Shown here: piece after piece, positions 1 to 9,600 of the stretch
How positions within the stretch are numbered: the stretch's first letter is position 1
How the letters are laid out: each line of letters begins with the position of its first letter
Source of the DNA: an uncultured Bacteroidia bacterium
GTDB taxonomy: Bacteria; Bacteroidota; Bacteroidia; SpSt-205
Assembly: GCA_937995505.1 (NCBI GenBank)
Contig: CALKJV010000059.1
Location: 1-17,072 of the forward strand
Direction: 5' to 3'
Length of the DNA: 17,072 nt
Position numbers and translations under genes: made by a program
The notes under the pieces: generated by a model
What the model was told of the DNA's origin: nothing
The model's database searches: none
Seen by the model: only the letters and a program-made list of their open reading frames with translations

Positions 1-407
1 CGAACGCAAAGCCTTTTGGGAGCTCTCTGAAGGAGACGCCAGCTACGCCAAGCCGCCACCCCCGCACTTAGCCACTCCTGCTGTAAATCATGCAAAATAG
101 CCCGCTGCGCATACGCATCGGCAGCCAAAGCCGGAAGGGACGGCGCTATCTGCCGCTCAAACTGACGCTCATACAGATTAGAGAGTTCCCAAAAAGCCTT
201 TCGCTCAGAAGGATGCAGGGGAAAAAGGGCTTTTAGGAAAGCGATGCGGTGCTGGTCCCAAGTGACATACGAGCCATTCCATTCTAAGGCTAGCTCGCGT
301 TCTGCGGCCTCAAAGTCTAAATCCCAGAGGGCATAGACAAAGCTAGCCCGCTGCGCCCATGCGGCACTAAGGCATAGAAGCAGCCACTTCCTCAAAAAGG
401 GCTGCAT
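1..407 (-). CDS. Exported helical protein, Spy/CpxP-like motif (3' end off window)
   Basis: An open frame with no stop runs from an ATG at 407-405 to the left edge, giving 135 residues of an incomplete protein. It begins with a clear signal peptide, MQPFLRKWLLLCLSAAWA followed by Q: positive residues, a leucine-rich core and an AWA cleavage site, so the product should be exported. The mature part is helical and rich in Arg, Glu, Trp and Leu. Residues about 55-80 (RIAFLKALFPLHPSERKAFW) resemble the pattern seen in small Bacteroidota periplasmic proteins related to Spy/CpxP, where a 'KIAF..LTPEEA..FW..YN.YE' motif recurs; this is recalled, not searched. The start lies 41 nt inside the 3' end of the zinc-ribbon gene in another frame, which suggests translational coupling. 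The 13-nt string at 344-356 recurs at 98-110 in the same frame, encoding AQRA both times. Function is not known; the coding call is fairly sure, the family assignment weak. Confidence 0.72.
   Translation of the reverse strand, partial: MQPFLRKWLLLCLSAAWAQRASFVYALWDLDFEAAERELALEWNGSYVTWDQHRIAFLKALFPLHPSERKAFWELSNLYERQFERQIAPSLPALAADAYAQRAILHDLQQEWLSAGVAAWRSWRLLQRAPKRLCV
2..28 (+). repeat. Inverted repeat arm, copy 1 (reads ERKAFWELS on +)
   Basis: Read on the plus strand, this 27-nt arm encodes ERKAFWELS, the same nine residues encoded on the minus strand at 206-180. The two arms match at 22 of 27 bases and all five differences fall at third codon positions of that reading. The plus frame stays open to a TAG at 98-100. 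It may be the C-terminal end of a convergent paralogue, or an old duplicated fragment inside the minus-strand gene. Confidence 0.6.
180..206 (-). repeat. Inverted repeat arm, copy 2 (ERKAFWELS in the exported protein)
   Basis: This is the partner of the arm at 2-28. It lies in frame in the minus-strand exported protein gene and encodes ERKAFWELS, the Trp-containing part of the Spy/CpxP-like motif. The codons differ from copy 1 only at wobble positions (GAG/GAA, CGA/CGC, AAG/AAA, GCT/GCC, GAA/GAG). Confidence 0.6.
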
Positions 408-1158
408 CCACAAGTAAACGACCGCAATTTTCGCAGATGAGAATGGTATTGCGCTGGTAGAGCTGCCATTGCAACTGCCTGGGTAAAAGCGTATAGCATC
501 CACTGCAAATGACTCGGTCTTCTTTTCCCTCTAAAGGGATGGCACTGACGAGAGCACTGCCCCCTCGGAGAGACTGACGCCGCCGATCAAAAAGGTGAAA
601 AAGCCGTGCATCTTCCCGCTGGACGTGCTCCGAAAGAATCTGTATGCGCTCGCGCAGGTCTTCTTCTTGCTGCTTATTGCGGAGGATAATTTTATCTAAA
701 TTCTCTTGCTTCTCCGCAATCAAGCGCTGCAGCTCCGCCATATGAGTCAGTTCCTCTTCGTGCTTGTGTTGGGATACCATCACCCGCTGCTGTAAGCGCT
801 GGATGTCTTTGAGGTTTTTCTCAATGGTGAGGCGGGCTTCTTTCAGGTCAGACTCTATTTTGTAGTATTCTTGTTCGTTGCGCACGGAAAGAAGCAGCTT
901 CTGGAGCTTCTGTTCGTGATCGCGCAAACTATCATTGCTGGTGTGGAGGGTGCGGATTTCTGCCTCACATTGCTGGATCTGCTGGTGGGTTCCCTGGCTG
1001 GTCAGCTGAAGGGCTGCAATTTTATCTTGTAGATCTTCTATCTGCTGGGGCAGGTCTCCTTTTCGCTGCTCTAAGGCATGGAGGCGATTATAGAGCACCT
1101 GCAACTGGATGAGTTCTACTAGCCGTTCGCGTACGTTAGGAGTTTCTATGGTAATCAT
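367..1158 (-). CDS. Coiled-coil protein with C-terminal C4 zinc ribbon
   Basis: The 263-residue product has two parts. Residues about 10-195 form a long, charged coiled coil with heptad-like Leu/Ile spacing and many Gln, Glu, Lys and Arg. The C-terminus carries a four-cysteine zinc ribbon: C218-x2-C221 and C242-x2-C245. This matches the widespread bacterial 'C4-type zinc ribbon domain' family (formerly DUF164), whose biochemical role is poorly defined; a nucleic-acid-binding or scaffold role is often assumed. There is no signal peptide or membrane segment, so it should be cytoplasmic. Its ATG overlaps the stop of the Nif3-like gene as ATGA (1158-1155), so the two are probably translationally coupled; the same pair is common in Bacteroidota. 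The next gene, an exported protein, starts inside its last 41 nt. Family assignment is firm, molecular function unknown. Confidence 0.92.
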   Translation of the reverse strand: MITIETPNVRERLVELIQLQVLYNRLHALEQRKGDLPQQIEDLQDKIAALQLTSQGTHQQIQQCEAEIRTLHTSNDSLRDHEQKLQKLLLSVRNEQEYYKIESDLKEARLTIEKNLKDIQRLQQRVMVSQHKHEEELTHMAELQRLIAEKQENLDKIILRNKQQEEDLRERIQILSEHVQREDARLFHLFDRRRQSLRGGSALVSAIPLEGKEDRVICSGCYTLLPRQLQWQLYQRNTILICENCGRLLVDAALFEEVAASMP

Positions 1159-1937
1159 ATCCAGTACTGGACGGGATTGGTTTGGATGCGAGAGGCAAAG
1201 GTAGGTAAATTTGGGAACTCTCGTCGCACTACCTCGGCGAAGACGCCAATGATGGCGCGTTCGGACTCGTAATGGCCGATATCTATGAGCCAGAGGCGGC
1301 CTTGTGCTTCAAAAAAGCGGTGGTAGGGAATATCCGCAGTGAGGAAGGCTTGAGCTCCCGCAGCTAAAGCCTCGGGCAGAAGGAAACTCCCGGCCCCACC
1401 ACACACAGCCACGCGCTGGATAGGCCCCTCCGGCCCCGGCGCTAAGCGTAGCGATGGTATTCCAAAAATCTCTCGGAGCCTCCGCAAAAACTCAGGAAGG
1501 TCTATCGGTTGACTCCACTCTCCGATGTAGCCGGCACCATGCGTTGGCGCCGCTTCCCGCAAAAAACGCACAGGGCGGAGGCCCAACTCCCGACACAGCG
1601 CATGACTTACGCCCTCCGGAGCATGGTCTGCATTAGTATGGGCAGCATATACAGCTATATGGGCTCGGATAGTCTCGTAGATTACCCTGTCTGCGAAAGT
1701 TTCCCAGAGGAGTCTCGTACGCTGTCCAAACCAAGGGGGATGATGCACAATAATGAGGTTCACGCCGAGTTCTTGGGCTTCCTGAAGTACCGCAGGCGTA
1801 AGGTCTAACGCGGTAAGCACTCCCTTCACGGCGCTATCGGGGTCGCCCCAGAGTAAGCCCACGTTATCGTAGGAGTCGGCCCATGCAGAGGGCGCCCATC
1901 GCTCTAAGGCATGTACTACTTCTCGTATCAGGGTCAT
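1155..1937 (-). CDS. Nif3-like dinuclear metal centre protein (compact YbgI type)
   Basis: This is a 260-residue NIF3/YbgI family protein. The expected metal ligands are all visible: the HHPP motif (H65, H66), HTNAD (H100, D104) and, near the C-terminus, GHYESE (H222, E226), spaced like E. coli YbgI His215/Glu219. Members form toroidal hexamers with a two-metal site per subunit; hydrolase or cyclohydrolase-like activity has been proposed but the physiological substrate is not settled. I chose the ATG at 1937 because MTLIREVVHALERWAP matches the usual family N-terminus; an in-frame ATG at 1961 would add eight residues. Many Bacteroidota homologues are about 365 residues because a PII/CutA-like domain is inserted in the middle; here it is absent. 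The gene follows rpoC after about 250 nt in which I see no convincing promoter, and it overlaps the zinc-ribbon gene by 4 nt. Confidence 0.93.
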   Translation of the reverse strand: MTLIREVVHALERWAPSAWADSYDNVGLLWGDPDSAVKGVLTALDLTPAVLQEAQELGVNLIIVHHPPWFGQRTRLLWETFADRVIYETIRAHIAVYAAHTNADHAPEGVSHALCRELGLRPVRFLREAAPTHGAGYIGEWSQPIDLPEFLRRLREIFGIPSLRLAPGPEGPIQRVAVCGGAGSFLLPEALAAGAQAFLTADIPYHRFFEAQGRLWLIDIGHYESERAIIGVFAEVVRREFPNLPTFASRIQTNPVQYWI

Positions 1938-2186
1938 ACGGAAAAGGCTTAGGGAGCACAAGGGAAGCAGCGTAAATTCGGAACTTTTCTACGGGAGCTG
2001 GGCTTAGCCCCTACGCCTAGAGAAGCAAAGAGCATGCGAACGAAACTTGATGAGTACTGGCATAGGTTGTAGAGCAGCCGACCAAGCACGAGATCTTTGA
2101 GCTTTTTATACACAAAGAGAAAAGCGGTTCAACCCCTGTGAAGGTACTGAGGAGACTCATCTCTGCGCAACTCCTGACTCCTCCGC

Positions 2187-5100
2187 CTATTGGCGGCGAG
2201 GCTTATTTGTCCGTCCAGATCGGCTAGAGGGGGTAGAAGATTGGGATTTGCCTTTAGAGGGTTTTTTAGAGCCTGAATTACCTTTAGGAGCAGAAGGAGC
2301 CGAGTCAGAAACTTCGGCAGGTGCAAACTGGACGGGGAGGACTGGCTCCAACACCGCAAGAGGGGTGGTTTGGGCTTGCTGGAGCCTTTCTAAGTATCCG
2401 GTACCGGCGGGAATTTTCTGCCCTGTGATGACGTTTTCTTTGAGGCCGGCCAGCTCATCGGTACGAGCCGTAACCGCCGCATCAATGAGCACCTTGATGG
2501 TCTCCTGGAAGGAAGCGGCTGAAAGCCAGCTATGCGTGGTGGACGCTGCCCGCGAAATGCCCAACAGTTTCGGCTGGGCGGCCGCAGGCCGAGCCGGGCG
2601 CGCCTGCACCGGCGTACGACCCGCCTCCCGCAGCGAACGGTTCATATCCTCCAGCTGACTCAGCGTAAGTAAATCCCCTACCCGTACCTCTACCGAGTCG
2701 CCCGCATCGGTGACAATGTACTTACCTTGCAGCAGGGCATTCTCTTGCAGCAGATCCGCTTTATCCACTTGCTCATCTGGTAGAAATACCGTATCCCCCG
2801 AGTCCACAATCTCTACCTTCTGCATCATCTGCCGCAAAATGATCTCTAAGTGCTTGGTACTGATGCGTACCGCTTGCGGCGCATAAATGAGCTGGATGTT
2901 GCGCAGGAGGTATTCTGCGACCGCAGAAGGGCCCAAGATGCGCAAGATATCATGCGGGCTAATCGGCCCATCGCACAGGGGCTGACCTGCTCGCACCCGA
3001 TCTCCATCCTGCACCAAAAGCAGCCGGCTCGTCGGCACCGAATGCAGTACACGCATGCGCCCATCCGGTGACTCTATCTCCATCTCTTGCCGATTGCTGC
3101 GACGCTTTCTCATGCGCACAAAGCCGTCTATCTCGGCTAAAACCGCAGCCCCATTCGGTGAGCGGGCCTCAAAGAGCTCTGTAACCTTCGGTAAGCCCCC
3201 TGTGATGTCTGCCGTGCGAGCTGCTTGCACAGGAGTCCGAGCCAGTATCATCCCTTCCTGCACCTCTGCCCCATCAGATACCATGATCCGAGCTCCCACT
3301 GGCAGGAGAAAAGTCTCTATCACCTCATCGTACTCATTGTAAATCTCCAGCCGAGGGGATAGAAATCGGTCGGAAGTCTCTGTAACAATGTACTCCTCTT
3401 GCTGTGACTCTTCAATGGTTTCTTTTCGATAAGTTTCTCCTTCTTTGAGGTCGGCCCAGCGCGCACGCCCCTTTGTGCTGGCGAGCATATGGCGAGCGTA
3501 CGGGTCCCAAGTGCAGAGCTCTTTGCCCTTCTCCGCCATTTCGCCGGCAGCTACCCGCAAGACCGAGCCGTAGGGTAGATCCGCCCGCCAAATGACCTGT
3601 CCGGTCTGGGGGTGTCGGAGAAACACTTCAGAGGTGCGGCTTAGAATCACCGTCTCGGTCTCGCCGCGGTAGAGCCGCTGAGCTATGCGCAGGTCTTCAC
3701 TGAACTCCACGATACCCTCGTACTTGGCTTTGAGGGCATTTTTGCCGGTAATGCGCTGAGCTGCCCCACCAGTATGGAAGGTACGGAGGGTTAGCTGCGT
3801 ACCCGGTTCCCCGATAGACTGCGCTGCGATGATACCTACAGCTTCACCTATCTCCACGAGACGGCCTACCGCTAAGTGCCGTCCATAGCACTTCTGGCAG
3901 ATGCCTCGTTGCGCCTCGCAAGTAATAGGCGAACGAACATCAACCGCCTCAAGGCCTGCTTCCTCAATAGCCTTCGCGATAGCCTTCGTAATTTCTTTTC
4001 CAGCTTCGCAGAGCTTCGCGCCTGTGAGCGGATGATAGATGTCATTGAGGGCAAAGCGCCCTTCTATCCGGCTGGCAAGCGTCTCTATCAACTCCTCGTT
4101 CTCGTCGTAGAGAGCGGTCACGCGTAGGCCCCGCAGCGTGCCGCAATCCTCCTCCGTAATGACGACATCTTGGGAAACATCTACCAGCTTTCGGGTAAGG
4201 TACCCCGCATCGGCTGTCTTAAGGGCTGTATCCGCCAAGCCTTTCCGAGCGCCGTGCGTAGAAATAAAATATTCAATCACATTGAGCCCTTCCCGTAGGC
4301 TGGAGAGAATGGGCGTCTCAATAATCTCCCGAGCGCCGAGGCGACGCTGAGGTTTATTCATCAGGCCTCGCAGGGCACACAGCTGACGCACCTGCTCTCG
4401 AGAGCCTCTCGCGCCCGAGTGCATCATCATGTAGATGGGGTTGAACCCCCCTTGATGCTGCTCCAGCTCCCGAATAAGCTGGTCGGCAATCTCATTTGAG
4501 GTACGAGTCCAAAGGTCAATGATTTTATTATATCGCTCCCCGTCACTAATAAGTCCCATAGCATATTCTGCGCGTATCTCTTCCCGCTGCTCAAAAGCTT
4601 TCTCTACCAGCACCTTACGATTGGAGGGCTCTAGCACGTCATGCAGCGTAAAAGACAACCCGCCCTTGAAAGCCATATGGAAGCCCAGCTCCTTGATTTT
4701 GTCTAAAAACTCGGCTGCGCGGCGATGGTCTGTGCATTGAAAGACCTGCATAATGACGTCTCGGATAGCGCCTTTGGTGAGAAGCTGATTCACATAGGGC
4801 ATTTCTGGAGGCAGCGTTTGGTTAAAGATCACCCGACCCGGGGTAGTGAGAATTTTCTGTCCGCTGGGCAGGCGCACGGTCACGCGAGCGTGTAGGTCTA
4901 CTTTGCCGGCGTGGTAGGCTTGGAGGGCTTCTGGCGGGCTGCCAAACATCGCCCCTTCGCCTACAGCCCCAGACCGCTCTTTCGTGAGGTAATATAGCCC
5001 CAGAACCATATCTTGGGAGGGCACGACGATGGGAGCGCCATTTGCAGGGTGTAGGATGTTATGGCTGGAAAGCAAGAGGATATAAGCTTCTACGATCGCT

Positions 5101-6632
5101 GCTTGGCTGAGCGGCACATGCACGGCCATCTGGTCGCCGTCAAAGTCGGCGTTATAACCCGTACAAACCAGCGGGTGAAGCTGGATGGCTTTGCCCTCTA
5201 CGAGCTTCGGCTGAAAGGCCTGTATACCCAAGCGATGGAGGGTTGGTGCCCGATTGAGAAGAACCGGATGACCCTTGAGCACATTCTCTAAAATGGGCCA
5301 GATACGGGGGTCTTTGCGGTCTACCATACGGCGACCATTCTTTTCGGTGCGCACAATTCGCTGCGCAAGGAGGTCTCGGATGATAAACGGCTTGAAAAGC
5401 TCCACCGCCATGTCTTTCGGCAGACCACACTCGTGGAGCTTGAGGTGCGGTCCTACGACGATCACCGAACGGCCCGAATAATCTACCCGCTTGCCGAGTA
5501 GGTTTTGACGGAAGCGCCCTTGCTTACCCTTAATATTTTCGCTGAGGGAACGCAAGATGCGACCGCTCTGCGTCTCAGCAGAAGCACGCGTCTGGTTACG
5601 ACGCCGGGCGCTATCCAGTAGGGCATCTACAGCTTCCTGCACCATGCGCCGCTCGTTATTGACGAGCATTTCTGGCGTCTTGTTTTCCATCATGCGCTTG
5701 AGGCGATTATTGCGCTGGATGAGGCGTCGATATAGATCATTTAGGTCAGAGGACGTATAGCGCCCTCCCGGCAAGGGGATAAGCGGTCGTAGCTCTGGCG
5801 GCACCACCGGAATAACTCGCAAAATCATCCACTCGGGCCGATTCTCTAGACGGCGATTCGCACTGCGAAATTCCTCCACAACCTTAAGCCGCCGCAGAAG
5901 CTCCGACCGTCGCTGCTGCGAAGCCTCCACTTCTAGCTGGCTGCGCAGCTCAGCCGCCAGTGCGTCTAAGTTGAGCCGCCTCAGAATCATATCCAGGGCC
6001 TGAGCACCGGTCTTTACCTCAAAGCTCTTCGGATCTATATCCGACCGCGTCGCAGCCGCGACCTCTAACTGCTTGCGCAGCTTTTGATACTCCTCAGCAG
6101 AGAGAAGGTCACCTTCTTTGATTTTGTCTTTTTTGTCCTTATTCTCCTGCAGACGCTCCAAATCTCCGACACTCAGGACTACATAGCGATCATAATATAC
6201 AATTTGCTCCAACTTTTTAGCCGGATAGCCTAAAAGGAGTCCGAGCTTAGGAGGATTGTGGCGGAAGTACCAGGGATGTACGACAGGCTCTTGCAGGGTG
6301 ATGTGCCCCATGCGCACGCGTCGCCATTTTTTCTCTATTACCTCTACGCCGCAGCGGTCGCAGCGAATGCCGCGATACCGAGCGCCTTTGTATTTGCCGC
6401 AGGCGCACTCGTAGTCTTTTACAGGCCCGAAGATGCGCTCACAGAAAAGCCCGCCCATTTCTGGCTTGTGCGTGCGATAATCTATGGTCTCTTGCCGGAT
6501 TACCTCTCCACGACTCCATTCTAGGATCCGGTCTGGTGAGGCCAGTGAAAGCGTTACCCGACGAATCGGTGTCGGGATCGTAGTAATCGTGTGCGAGATT
6601 CGGCTGTTCTGTGTATTTTTAGTAGCTTCCAT
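2187..6632 (-). CDS. rpoC: RNA polymerase subunit beta'
   Basis: This is the 1481-residue beta' subunit, which forms the catalytic clamp half of RNA polymerase. The active-site motif NADFDGDQ is at residues 494-501, with the three Mg2+-binding aspartates D496, D498 and D500. The N-terminal zinc site is C76, C78, C91, C94; the second zinc site is C830, C905, C912, C915. The bridge-helix/trigger-loop region contains the conserved string SIGEPGTQLTLRTFHTGG. The opening region (LASPDRILEWSRGEV, GLFCERIFGPVKDYEC) is of the Bacteroidota type. The protein ends in an unusual tail: after the conserved NVITGQKIPAGTG element there are roughly 70 extra residues, the last 40 dominated by Ser, Lys, Arg, Pro and Gly. 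The gene starts 23 nt after rpoB with no Shine-Dalgarno motif and must be co-transcribed with it. The stop codon (2189-2187) lies inside a 5-bp GC hairpin, but no U-run follows, so no good terminator is evident. Confidence 0.99.
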   Translation of the reverse strand: MEATKNTQNSRISHTITTIPTPIRRVTLSLASPDRILEWSRGEVIRQETIDYRTHKPEMGGLFCERIFGPVKDYECACGKYKGARYRGIRCDRCGVEVIEKKWRRVRMGHITLQEPVVHPWYFRHNPPKLGLLLGYPAKKLEQIVYYDRYVVLSVGDLERLQENKDKKDKIKEGDLLSAEEYQKLRKQLEVAAATRSDIDPKSFEVKTGAQALDMILRRLNLDALAAELRSQLEVEASQQRRSELLRRLKVVEEFRSANRRLENRPEWMILRVIPVVPPELRPLIPLPGGRYTSSDLNDLYRRLIQRNNRLKRMMENKTPEMLVNNERRMVQEAVDALLDSARRRNQTRASAETQSGRILRSLSENIKGKQGRFRQNLLGKRVDYSGRSVIVVGPHLKLHECGLPKDMAVELFKPFIIRDLLAQRIVRTEKNGRRMVDRKDPRIWPILENVLKGHPVLLNRAPTLHRLGIQAFQPKLVEGKAIQLHPLVCTGYNADFDGDQMAVHVPLSQAAIVEAYILLLSSHNILHPANGAPIVVPSQDMVLGLYYLTKERSGAVGEGAMFGSPPEALQAYHAGKVDLHARVTVRLPSGQKILTTPGRVIFNQTLPPEMPYVNQLLTKGAIRDVIMQVFQCTDHRRAAEFLDKIKELGFHMAFKGGLSFTLHDVLEPSNRKVLVEKAFEQREEIRAEYAMGLISDGERYNKIIDLWTRTSNEIADQLIRELEQHQGGFNPIYMMMHSGARGSREQVRQLCALRGLMNKPQRRLGAREIIETPILSSLREGLNVIEYFISTHGARKGLADTALKTADAGYLTRKLVDVSQDVVITEEDCGTLRGLRVTALYDENEELIETLASRIEGRFALNDIYHPLTGAKLCEAGKEITKAIAKAIEEAGLEAVDVRSPITCEAQRGICQKCYGRHLAVGRLVEIGEAVGIIAAQSIGEPGTQLTLRTFHTGGAAQRITGKNALKAKYEGIVEFSEDLRIAQRLYRGETETVILSRTSEVFLRHPQTGQVIWRADLPYGSVLRVAAGEMAEKGKELCTWDPYARHMLASTKGRARWADLKEGETYRKETIEESQQEEYIVTETSDRFLSPRLEIYNEYDEVIETFLLPVGARIMVSDGAEVQEGMILARTPVQAARTADITGGLPKVTELFEARSPNGAAVLAEIDGFVRMRKRRSNRQEMEIESPDGRMRVLHSVPTSRLLLVQDGDRVRAGQPLCDGPISPHDILRILGPSAVAEYLLRNIQLIYAPQAVRISTKHLEIILRQMMQKVEIVDSGDTVFLPDEQVDKADLLQENALLQGKYIVTDAGDSVEVRVGDLLTLSQLEDMNRSLREAGRTPVQARPARPAAAQPKLLGISRAASTTHSWLSAASFQETIKVLIDAAVTARTDELAGLKENVITGQKIPAGTGYLERLQQAQTTPLAVLEPVLPVQFAPAEVSDSAPSAPKGNSGSKKPSKGKSQSSTPSSRSGRTNKPRRQ

Positions 6633-6655
6633 AGGTTTTTGGCATAGGAATAGGT

Positions 6656-9600
6656 TTAGTCAAAGCGTACATCTAAGCCCAAGCCCCGAAGCTCGTTGAC
6701 GAGCACTTGGAAGGAGTCAGGCACGCCGAAGTACGTAATATTTTCTCCCTTGATGATAGACTCATGAGCTTTCATGCGACCCTCAATGTCATCAGACTTA
6801 ATGGTGAGCATCTCTTGCAGGAGGGTGGCAGCGCCGAAGGCTTCTAAGGCCCAGACTTCCATTTCACCGAACCGTTGCCCTCCGAAATGCGAACGGCCGC
6901 CCAACGGCTGCGAAGTAACCACCCCGTATGGCCCCACTGAGCGAGCATGCATCTTATCATCCACCATGTGGTCCAGCTTGAGCATGTAAATAACCCCCAC
7001 TGTGACGGGCTGGTGAAACCTTTCACCGCTCTGCCCATCAAACAGGTAGACCCGGCCATCTATGGGCAGGTCTGCTTTTTGTATCCAGCTATTGACTTCC
7101 TCTCGGCTAGGCCCGGCGAAGGGGGGCACCTCAAACCGTACACCTAACTTCTTCCCCGCCCATCCCAAAATCGCCTCGTAAATCTGCCCAATATTCATAC
7201 GAGAAGGCACCCCTAAGGGATTCAGGACGATATCTACGGGCGTGCCATCCTCTAAGTAGGGCATATCTTCTATGGGAGCGACTTTGGCAATAACGCCTTT
7301 ATTGCCGTGGCGACCGGCGAGCTTGTCTCCTACTTTGATTTTGCGCTTAGAGGCCACATAGACTTTGGCCATTTTGAGTACGCCATTAGGGAGCTCATCG
7401 CCAGAAGTGATGTGGTATTTGGCGCGCTGGGCATCCGCTTGATAGCGTGAGTAAAGGGCCATGTAATTTTGGAAGAGACGCTCAATCAGCAGGTTTGTAT
7501 GCGGGTCGGTAGTCCAGCCGGTGGGGTTTAGGTCTTCAAAGCGCTGGGTAGCTAGCCACTTTGCCGTTATTTTTTTGGAGGCGGGGAGCTGCTCTTTCCC
7601 ATGCTTATCCCGCACAGAGACGAGCTTTACCCCAGAGAGAAGCTGTTCCAGCTTTTGCATCATGCGCTGGCGAAGCTCTAAAACCTGTTGTTCAAGGCGC
7701 TTGTCTATTTCCCGTTCTTGCTGCTTGCGTTCCTCTGTGGTTTGCGCCTTTCGGTCTTTTCGGTACAGGTAAGTTTCAATGACATACCCATGAGAAGCGG
7801 GGGGCATCGTCAGCGAGGTGCTTTTTACATCGGCGCTGCGCTCTCCGAAGATCTGCCTGAGGAGTTTTTCTTCCGGGAGCTGCTCGGAGCTTTGGCCTTT
7901 CGGCGTGACCTTTCCTACGAGGATGTCACCTTCTCGCACTTCGGTTCCCACCACCACGATCCCCTCCTCATCTAGGAAGCGAGTGCGATCTTCGGGCTCG
8001 TTAGGAAGCTCTGGGGTAAGTTCCTCAGGGCCTGCCTTCGTTTCGCGTACCTCTACCTCAAACTCTTGGATATTGATGCTGGTCAGGACGTCTTCCTGGA
8101 CGAGGCGTTGGGAGATCACGATGGCGTCTTCGAAGTTATACCCCTGCCAGGGCATGAAGGCTACGAGGAGGTTTTTGCCGAGGGCGAGTTCGCCATTCTC
8201 AATAGAGTACCCTTCCACGAGGGGCTGGCCCGGTTCTACTTGCTGGCCCTTTCGCACAATCGGGCGCAGATTGAGGCAGGTACTCTCATTCGTGCGACGA
8301 AATTTGGGCAGGGAATAGGTTACCACCTCATCCTCAAAGCTAATCAGTGCCTCTTCGGGGGGTCTTTGGTAGCGGATGCGGATCTGAGTAGCATCTACGT
8401 ATTCTACGGTGCCTGGAAATTCTGCGTAAATCAAGACGCGGCTATCGCGGGCCACATGTCGCTCCATGCCTGTGCCGACGATGGGGGATTCTGGGCGTAG
8501 GAGAGGTACAGCCTGGCGCTGCATGTTAGACCCCATGAGCGCACGGTTAGCGTCATCATTCTCCAGAAAGGGGATAAGACTAGCCGACAAACCCAGGAGC
8601 TGATTAGGGGCCACATCCACATACTCTACCTCTTTGACCGAGATCTCAGGGTACTCCCCATCGTAGCGGGCTTGGAGTTCAGAAGGTGCATGTCCATTAG
8701 AGAAGGGGCGAAGCGGCGCTATACGATAGCGCTCCTCTTGGTCAGGGGTAAGGTACTCCAGCTGGTCTAAAACGGGCTTAGCCTCCCGAACAGGGTGGTA
8801 AGGGGTTTCCAAAAAGCCTAACTCATTGATACGGGCGTAGATAGCTAGGGAGTTGATGAGGCCGATGTTAGCTCCCTCTGGCGTCTCTATAGGGCAGATA
8901 CGCCCGTAGTGCGAGTAATGCACATCCCGCGCCTCGAAGCCCGCATGTTCGCGAGACAAGCCGCCGGGGCCAATAGCCGAGATCCGCCGCTTGTGAGCTA
9001 CTTCGGAGAGGGGATTGGTCTGGTCTAAAAGCTGGCTAAGCTGCCCTTGCGCAAAAAAGCTCTGCAATACCCCCGTGAAGGATTTAGAATTAATGACCTC
9101 AGAAGGCGTGAAGTTTTCTCCCTCGTAGGTGCTCATGCGGTCTCGGATATTGCGAGTTAAGCGCGAAAGACCTACAGAAACTTGTGCGTACATCTGCTCC
9201 CCCACAGTGCGGATGCGACGGTTGCTAAGGTGATCTTCTTCATCAGGCTCCACCTCCCCTGTCATGAGCTTCTGTAGGTGCTGCACAATATCCGCTACAT
9301 CCTCTAACCGTAAAACCTTATCGTCGTAGCGCTGCTCTCCGTACAGCTTGCGATTTATCTGGAAGCGCCCTACCTTACCTAGGTCGTAGCGCTTATCCGA
9401 GAGCACCTGTTTCTCTACAAAAGCGCGGGCACCTTCTTCATCACTAGTGTTACTGATGCCGCGAAGCAGCTTGTAGATCTCTACACAGGCCGACGTATGC
9501 GAGTAGCTCGTGTCTTGGCTGAGCGTAGCTAGGATGATATGCCGGCCATCTTCGTATTCTGGCTTGATGAGGTACAGAGCATCGGTAGTGTGCTCACGCA

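Noticed and set aside
2025..2040. boxA-like TGCTCTTTGC on the minus strand after rpoC
   Set aside because: It is close to the rRNA boxA consensus but isolated, without a promoter or rRNA nearby; one 8-9 base match is expected by chance.
1938..2186. Possible small RNA or terminator between rpoC and the Nif3-like gene
   Set aside because: I saw only weak stems (GCTTTT/AAAAAGC, GGGCT/AGCCC, and a 5-bp hairpin at the rpoC stop) with no U-run or promoter box; nothing supports a call.
6609..6645. Eight-codon upstream ORF (MPKTYGSY) overlapping the rpoC start
   Set aside because: It is too short, has no initiation signal, and could easily be chance in a 23-nt spacer.
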